A DNA stretch of 64,000 nt, from positions 2,480,001 through 2,544,000 of the forward strand of contig NZ_CP015098.1 in assembly GCF_001611795.1 (NCBI RefSeq), given 5' to 3'. Shown here piece after piece: positions 59,920 to 64,000 of this stretch (position 1 is its first letter; every line of letters begins with the position of its first letter). Source of the stretch: Streptomyces qaidamensis. GTDB taxonomy: Bacteria > Actinomycetota > Actinomycetes > Streptomycetales > Streptomycetaceae. The translations under genes were made by a program, and so were the position numbers. The notes beneath the pieces are model-generated. The model did no database searches. It worked only from the letters and a program-made list of their open reading frames with translations, and was not told where the DNA came from.

Positions 59920-61652
59920 TTGCCGGCCTCCTTGCCGCCAGCGAGGGCCTTGTCACCGTGGCCCACGTTCTCGAGCTGGTCGAGAGCAGCGATCTCCGGG
60001 TGGTGCAGGTCGAACGCCGGGGATTCACTGCGGATCCGCGGCATGGTGATGAAGTTGTGCCGCGGCGGCGGGCAGGAGGTCGCCCACTCCAGGGAGCGGC
60101 CGTAGCCCCACGGGTCGTCGACGCCGACCGGCTTGCCGTACTTGGCCGTCTTCCACACGTTGTAGAAGAACGGCAGGATCGACATGCCGAGCAGGAACGA
60201 GCTGATCGTCGAGATCGTGTTCAGCGCGGTGAAGCCGTCGGCCGCGAGGTAGTCCGCGTACCGGCGGGGCATGCCCTCGGCGCCCAGCCAGTGCTGGACC
60301 AGGAACGTGCCGTGGAAGCCGATGAACAGCGTCCAGAAGGTGATCTTGCCGAGGCGCTCGTCCAGCATCTTGCCGGTCCACTTCGGCCACCAGAAGTGGA
60401 AGCCGGAGAACATCGCGAACACCACGGTGCCGAAGACGACGTAGTGGAAGTGGGCCACCACGAAGTACGAGTCGGAGACGTGGAAGTCCATCGGCGGCGA
60501 AGCCAGGATGACACCGGTCAGACCACCGAAGGTGAAGGTGATCAGGAAGCCGGTCGCCCAGAGCATCGGTGTCTCGAAGGACAACGAGCCCTTCCACATC
60601 GTTCCGATCCAGTTGAAGAACTTCACACCGGTGGGGACGGCGATGAGGAACGTCATGAAGGAGAAGAACGGCAGCAGCACACCGCCGGTGACGTACATGT
60701 GGTGCGCCCACACCGTCACCGACAGACCCGCGATGGCGATCGTCGCGCCGATCAGACCGGTGTAACCGAACATCGGCTTACGGGAGAAGACCGGGATGAC
60801 CTCGGAGATGATGCCGAAGAACGGCAACGCGATGATGTACACCTCTGGATGGCCGAAGAACCAGAAGAGGTGTTGCCACAGCAAGGCGCCGCCGTTGGCG
60901 GAGTCGAAGATGTGGGCGCCGAACTTGCGGTCCGCCTCCAGGGCGAACAGGGCCGCGGCCAGGACCGGGAAGGCGAGCAGGACCAGGACACCGGTCAGCA
61001 GCACGTTCCAGGTGAAGATCGGCATGCGGAACATCGTCATGCCCGGGGCGCGCATGCAGATGATCGTGGTGATGAAGTTGACCGAGCCGAGGATCGTGCC
61101 GAAGCCGGAGAAGGCCAGACCCATGATCCACATGTCGGCGCCGATGCCCGGGGAGCGGACCGCGTCCGAGAGCGGGCTGTAGGCGAACCAGCCGAAGTCG
61201 GCCGCGCCCTGCGGGGTGAGGAAGCCGCCCACCGCGATGAGCGAGCCGAACAGGTACAGCCAGTAGGCGAACATGTTCAGCCGCGGGAACGCCACGTCCG
61301 GCGCGCCGATCTGCAGCGGCATGATCCAGTTCGCGAAGCCGGCGAACAGCGGCGTCGCGAACATCAGCAGCATGATCGTGCCGTGCATCGTGAACGCCTG
61401 GTTGAACTGCTCGTTCGACATGATCTGCAGACCAGGCCGGGCGAGCTCGGCGCGCATGAGCAGCGCCATCACGCCGCCGATGACGAAGAACGCGAACGAC
61501 GTGGCCAGGTACAGCGTGCCGATCGTCTTGTGGTCCGTCGTCGTCAGCCACTTGACCACGACACTGCCGCGGTTCTGGCGCCTGACCGGCAGCTCGTCCT
61601 GGTAGTGGGACCCTGCTGCCGCGGCACCCTGGGGTTCGTTGAGGATGCTCAC
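59916..61652 (-). CDS. ctaD: Cytochrome c oxidase subunit I
   Basis: 578 residues with 12 membrane helices; it holds haem a and the haem a3-CuB centre where O2 is reduced. Key pieces are '[20 protein letters not shown]' (20 residues, haem His), '[20 protein letters not shown]' (20 residues, CuB His with Tyr cross-link), '[10 protein letters not shown]' (two CuB His), and '[13 protein letters not shown]' (both haem axial His). The start is GTG 61652, overlapping the ctaC stop by 4 bp (GTGA); GGGAGA lies 10 nt upstream. The longer open frame beyond it belongs to ctaC shadow sequence. Order ctaC-ctaD-ctaF. Confidence 0.97.
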   Translation of the reverse strand: MSILNEPQGAAAAGSHYQDELPVRRQNRGSVVVKWLTTTDHKTIGTLYLATSFAFFVIGGVMALLMRAELARPGLQIMSNEQFNQAFTMHGTIMLLMFATPLFAGFANWIMPLQIGAPDVAFPRLNMFAYWLYLFGSLIAVGGFLTPQGAADFGWFAYSPLSDAVRSPGIGADMWIMGLAFSGFGTILGSVNFITTIICMRAPGMTMFRMPIFTWNVLLTGVLVLLAFPVLAAALFALEADRKFGAHIFDSANGGALLWQHLFWFFGHPEVYIIALPFFGIISEVIPVFSRKPMFGYTGLIGATIAIAGLSVTVWAHHMYVTGGVLLPFFSFMTFLIAVPTGVKFFNWIGTMWKGSLSFETPMLWATGFLITFTFGGLTGVILASPPMDFHVSDSYFVVAHFHYVVFGTVVFAMFSGFHFWWPKWTGKMLDERLGKITFWTLFIGFHGTFLVQHWLGAEGMPRRYADYLAADGFTALNTISTISSFLLGMSILPFFYNVWKTAKYGKPVGVDDPWGYGRSLEWATSCPPPRHNFITMPRIRSESPAFDLHHPEIAALDQLENVGHGDKALAGGKEAGK

Positions 61653-62614
61653 AGGTTGTTCGTCTCCCGGTTCTTCTCGTGGCTCGTCTGCGCGATGCCG
61701 GCAGGAACGTAACCGTTCTGCTGCTTGTCCACGAGGTCCTTGAGGTGCTGCTCGTAGCGCTCGGGGGAGACCACCTTGACGTTGAACAGCATCCGAGAGT
61801 GGTCGACGCCGCAGAGCTCGGCGCACTTGCCCAGGAAGGTGCCCTCCTTGTTGGGGGTCACTTCGAAGGCGTTGGTGTGGCCCGGGATGACGTCCTGCTT
61901 CATCAGGAACGGCACCACCCAGAAGGAGTGGATGACGTCACGCGAGGTCAGCACGAAGCGGACCGTCTTGCCCTTGGGCAGCCAGAGCGTCGGGCCCGGG
62001 TTGTTGGTCTGCGGGTTCCGGGTGCCGGGGGTGCCGCAGTCGTAGACGCCGCCGGCGTTCGCCGGGAAGTCCTTCTTGAAGCGGTCCGGGATCGCGTCCA
62101 GTTCCTTCGAGGTCTTGGCGTCCCCGGTGGAACCGGCGACCGGCTCGATGTAGTTGAAGCACCAGCTCCACTGGAAGCCGACCACGTTGACCGTGACGTC
62201 GGGCTTCTTCTTGAGGCTGAGCAGCTCGGACTCGTCACGGGCGGTGAAGTAGAACAGCACCGAGACGATGATGAGCGGGACCACTGTGTACAGCGCCTCG
62301 ATGGGCATGTTGTACCGGGTCTGCGGAGGAACTTCGACCTTGGTGCGGCTGCGCCGGTGGAAGAAAGCACTCCACAGGATCAGACCCCACACCAGCACGC
62401 CGACGGCGAGCGCAGCCGCCCAGGAACCCTGCCACAGGGAGAGGATCCGCGGAGCCTCTTCCGTGGTCGGGGTGGGCATACCAAGGCGGGGGAAGTCTTC
62501 CCAGTTGTACGAGCAACCGGTGGCTGTCGCCAAGACCAGGCCCGCGGTCAGTGCCTGCAGCAGCTTCCGCCGCATCGGGCGCCGCGGCGAGCGGTCGGAG
62601 CCGTTGGGACTCAC
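61649..62614 (-). CDS. ctaC: Cytochrome c oxidase subunit II
   Basis: 321 residues. A lipoprotein-type signal ends with '[10 protein letters not shown]' (Cys near residue 34). Two membrane helices (about 60-80 and 110-130) follow, then the CuA domain with '[10 protein letters not shown]', '[12 protein letters not shown]' (two Cys, His and Met ligands) and the upstream His. It accepts electrons from QcrC and feeds subunit I. GTG 62614 has GGGAAGG 6 nt upstream, whereas the internal ATG 62575 has none. First gene of ctaC-ctaD-ctaF. The 62700-62728 inverted repeat upstream may control it. Confidence 0.96.
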   Translation of the reverse strand: MSPNGSDRSPRRPMRRKLLQALTAGLVLATATGCSYNWEDFPRLGMPTPTTEEAPRILSLWQGSWAAALAVGVLVWGLILWSAFFHRRSRTKVEVPPQTRYNMPIEALYTVVPLIIVSVLFYFTARDESELLSLKKKPDVTVNVVGFQWSWCFNYIEPVAGSTGDAKTSKELDAIPDRFKKDFPANAGGVYDCGTPGTRNPQTNNPGPTLWLPKGKTVRFVLTSRDVIHSFWVVPFLMKQDVIPGHTNAFEVTPNKEGTFLGKCAELCGVDHSRMLFNVKVVSPERYEQHLKDLVDKQQNGYVPAGIAQTSHEKNRETNNL

Positions 62615-62699
62615 GTAGCGCCTTCCCGAGAGTCTCGCCCGCGCGGATCGGCTGCGGCCTGGCCTTCTCGCTGGTCGGTCGCGGCCCTGCGTCGGGCAG

Positions 62700-62728
62700 G
62701 GGTTTGGATGTTTATGCGGACCAAACCC
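62700..62728. promoter_or_regulatory. Inverted repeat in the ctaC promoter region
   Basis: GGGTTTGG (62700-62707) and CCAAACCC (62721-62728) form an 8-bp inverted repeat with a 13-nt AT-rich spacer. It lies 86-114 bp upstream of ctaC and 153 bp before the divergent cysteine desulfurase gene. No regulator was identified. Confidence 0.5.
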
Positions 62729-62792
62729 TAGCCGACGCCCTCCGGGGGTTCTCCGGGAGGGGGGCCTAGTGGAGTGGGGTGTTCGCTTGATT

Positions 62793-62850
62793 GGCGGGTG
62801 CGGCGTTCGTTGTGCCGGTTCGCGCAGTTCCCCGTGCCCCTTTGAGGACG
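62793..62850. repeat. Dispersed intergenic repeat, copy 5
   Basis: GGCGGGTGCGGCGTTCGTTG leads to CGCGCAGTTCCCCGTGCCCC (62821-62840), one base different from copies 1 and 2, then TTTGAGGACG. It lies between divergent ctaC and the cysteine desulfurase gene, near the promoter of the latter. Confidence 0.78.
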
Positions 62851-62880
62851 TTTGCCTGCTGGGCGTTTTAGGTTTGGCGA

Positions 62881-64000
62881 GTGGGTTACTTCGATGCTGC
62901 TTCCGGTGCTCCCCTTCATCCTGTTGCCCGGCAGGCTCTGCTGGCCTCCCTCGATGAAGGGTGGGCAGATCCTGCGCGCCTGTACAGGGAGGGGCGTCGG
63001 GCCCGGATGCTGCTCGACGCGGCACGGGAGGCCGCCGCCGAGGCCGTGGGGTGCCGGGCAGACGAGCTGGTGTTCACCTCGTCCGGAAGCCGTGCCGTGT
63101 ACACGGGCGTTGCGGGGGCGCTGGCCGGGCGGCGGCGGGCCGGACGCCACCTGATCGTGTCAGCCGTCGAACACTCCTCTGTACTCCATTCGGCCGAGGC
63201 GCACGAGAGGGGCGGCGGGTCCGTCACCCAGGTGCCCGTCGACCGGGGCGGAGCGGTGGATCCGGTCGCCTACGGCGATGCCCTGCGCGGGGACACCGCG
63301 CTGGCGTGCCTCCAGTCCGCCAATCACGAGGTGGGGACCGAGCAGCCGGTCGGGGCGGTGGCCGAGGTGTGCCGGGAGGCCGGGGTGCCGTTGCTGGTGG
63401 ACGCGGCGCAGTCGCTCGGGTGGGGGCCGGTGGACGGGGGCTGGTCGCTGCTGACGGCCAGTGCGCACAAATGGGGCGGGCCGTCCGGTGTCGGGCTGCT
63501 CGTGGTCCGCAAGGGCGTGCGGTTCGCGGCGCAAGGGCCGGTGGACGAGCGGGAGTCGGGGCGGGCGCCCGGTTTCGAGAACATCCCGGCGATCGTGGCG
63601 GCGGCCGCGTCGCTCCGGGCCGTGCGGGCCGAGGCCGCCGAGGAGGCCGTGCGCCTGCGGGAGCTGACGGACCGGATCCGGGCCGGTGTGCCGCGGCTGG
63701 TGCCCGACGTCGAGGTCGTCGGCGACCCGGTGCGCCGGCTGCCCGGGGTCGTCACCTTCTCCTGTCTCTACGTCGACGGGGAGGCGCTGCTGCACGAGCT
63801 GGACCGGGAGGGCTTCTCGGTCTCGTCCGGATCGTCCTGCACGAGCAGCACGCTGACGCCGAGCCACGTCCTGCGGGCGATGGGCGTGCTGAGTGAAGGG
63901 AATGTGCGGGTTTCGCTGCCGCCGGGGGTGACCGAGGAGGATGTGGAGAGGTTCCTGGCCGTCCTGCCCGGGGCGGTGTCGGCCGTGCGGGAGAAGCTGG
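62881..64000 (+). CDS. Cysteine desulfurase/class V aminotransferase-fold protein (3' end outside window)
   Basis: The frame is open from GTG 62881 to the window end, so 373 residues are seen and the C-terminus is cut off. The N-terminus reads 'GYFDAASGAPLHPVARQAL'. 'AVEHSSVLHSAE' and 'LLVDAAQSLGWGPV' (PLP Asp) follow, then 'LTASAHKWGGPSGVGLLV' with the PLP Lys. 'SVSSGSSCTSST' holds the Cys of the NifS/IscS flexible loop, so this one does look like a real desulfurase. It would feed sulfur to Fe-S, thiamine or tRNA thiolation pathways. TAGGTT lies 6 nt before the GTG with no ribosome site, so it is probably leaderless. Confidence 0.9.
   Translation, partial: MGYFDAASGAPLHPVARQALLASLDEGWADPARLYREGRRARMLLDAAREAAAEAVGCRADELVFTSSGSRAVYTGVAGALAGRRRAGRHLIVSAVEHSSVLHSAEAHERGGGSVTQVPVDRGGAVDPVAYGDALRGDTALACLQSANHEVGTEQPVGAVAEVCREAGVPLLVDAAQSLGWGPVDGGWSLLTASAHKWGGPSGVGLLVVRKGVRFAAQGPVDERESGRAPGFENIPAIVAAAASLRAVRAEAAEEAVRLRELTDRIRAGVPRLVPDVEVVGDPVRRLPGVVTFSCLYVDGEALLHELDREGFSVSSGSSCTSSTLTPSHVLRAMGVLSEGNVRVSLPPGVTEEDVERFLAVLPGAVSAVREKL

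Noticed and set aside
61653..61826. Upstream extension of the ctaD frame
   Set aside because: It overlaps ctaC in another frame; GTG 61652 with a 4-bp stop overlap gives the normal protein.
62961..63896. A 311-codon Arg/Gly-rich open frame on the plus strand
   Set aside because: It is a shifted frame of the cysteine desulfurase gene that starts at 62881 and runs off the window; the real frame carries the PLP Lys and Cys motifs.

Overview
The window reads as chromosomal DNA of a Streptomyces (high-GC actinobacterium). The base composition is strongly GC-rich with third positions almost always G or C, and GTG and TTG starts are common. Many genes match well-known Streptomyces families: glkA with its neighbour, macRS, a class II DAHP synthase, a fused anthranilate synthase, qcrCAB/ctaCDEF and PASTA kinases. 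It is core chromosome: no tRNA, rRNA, CRISPR array, insertion sequence or prophage was recognised. Both edge genes are cut by the window.

Layout. 1-3.7 kb: C-terminus of a YhgE/Pip membrane protein, a TetR regulator and a phytoene-desaturase-like flavoprotein behind a 13-bp tandem repeat. 3.8-11.2 kb: a membrane protein with a Y/Q/G-rich tail, metF, thiE, an Rv2175c-like DNA-binding protein and a FAD oxidoreductase, then a TPP riboswitch driving thiO-thiS-thiG. 11.3-15.8 kb: PASTA Ser/Thr kinase, endonuclease IV, a molybdopterin oxidoreductase, and convergent bacterioferritin/Bfd with an iron box. 15.9-20.5 kb: DAHP synthase divergent from a Trp attenuator plus trpE/G fusion, then phosphofructokinase. 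20.5-30 kb: macRS, acyltransferase, esterase, endonuclease/phosphatase, glkA with its DUF5304 neighbour, ArsA-like ATPase, SRPBCC protein and phosphoesterase. 30-38.4 kb: long-chain acyl-CoA ligase, cholesterol oxidase, PimB-like GT4 and GT87 glycosyltransferases, a MATE transporter divergent from PadR, and an endonuclease V relic. 38.5-50.4 kb: metallopeptidase-like lipoprotein, two NlpC/P60 hydrolases, NYN protein, rhomboid, AsnC-type domain protein, a two-component system, SLC13 transporter and glycerate kinase. 50.3-53.1 kb: a class V aminotransferase under a SAM-IV riboswitch, and trpD. 53.2-62.6 kb: the cytochrome bcc-aa3 supercomplex genes (ctaE-qcrCAB and ctaC-ctaD-ctaF) interrupted by a degenerate receiver protein and an L,D-transpeptidase. 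The last gene is a cysteine desulfurase-like protein cut by the window end.

Themes. Aromatic and tryptophan synthesis, thiamine synthesis, glucose entry, envelope building and the respiratory supercomplex sit together. From memory, much of this order parallels Mycobacterium tuberculosis Rv2172c-Rv2200c, suggesting an old actinobacterial block. Three cis-acting RNA systems can be read directly: a TPP riboswitch, a leader-peptide Trp attenuator and a SAM-IV riboswitch with a Shine-Dalgarno-sequestering stem. A dispersed intergenic repeat recurs at five sites, almost always beside convergent or tandem gene ends. No wholly new gene system was found. The points most worth following are the SAM-IV-controlled desulfurase-like gene, a phosphofructokinase with pyrophosphate-type active-site residues, an ArsA-like ATPase with an arginine P-loop, the dispersed repeat family and several operator-like palindromes.
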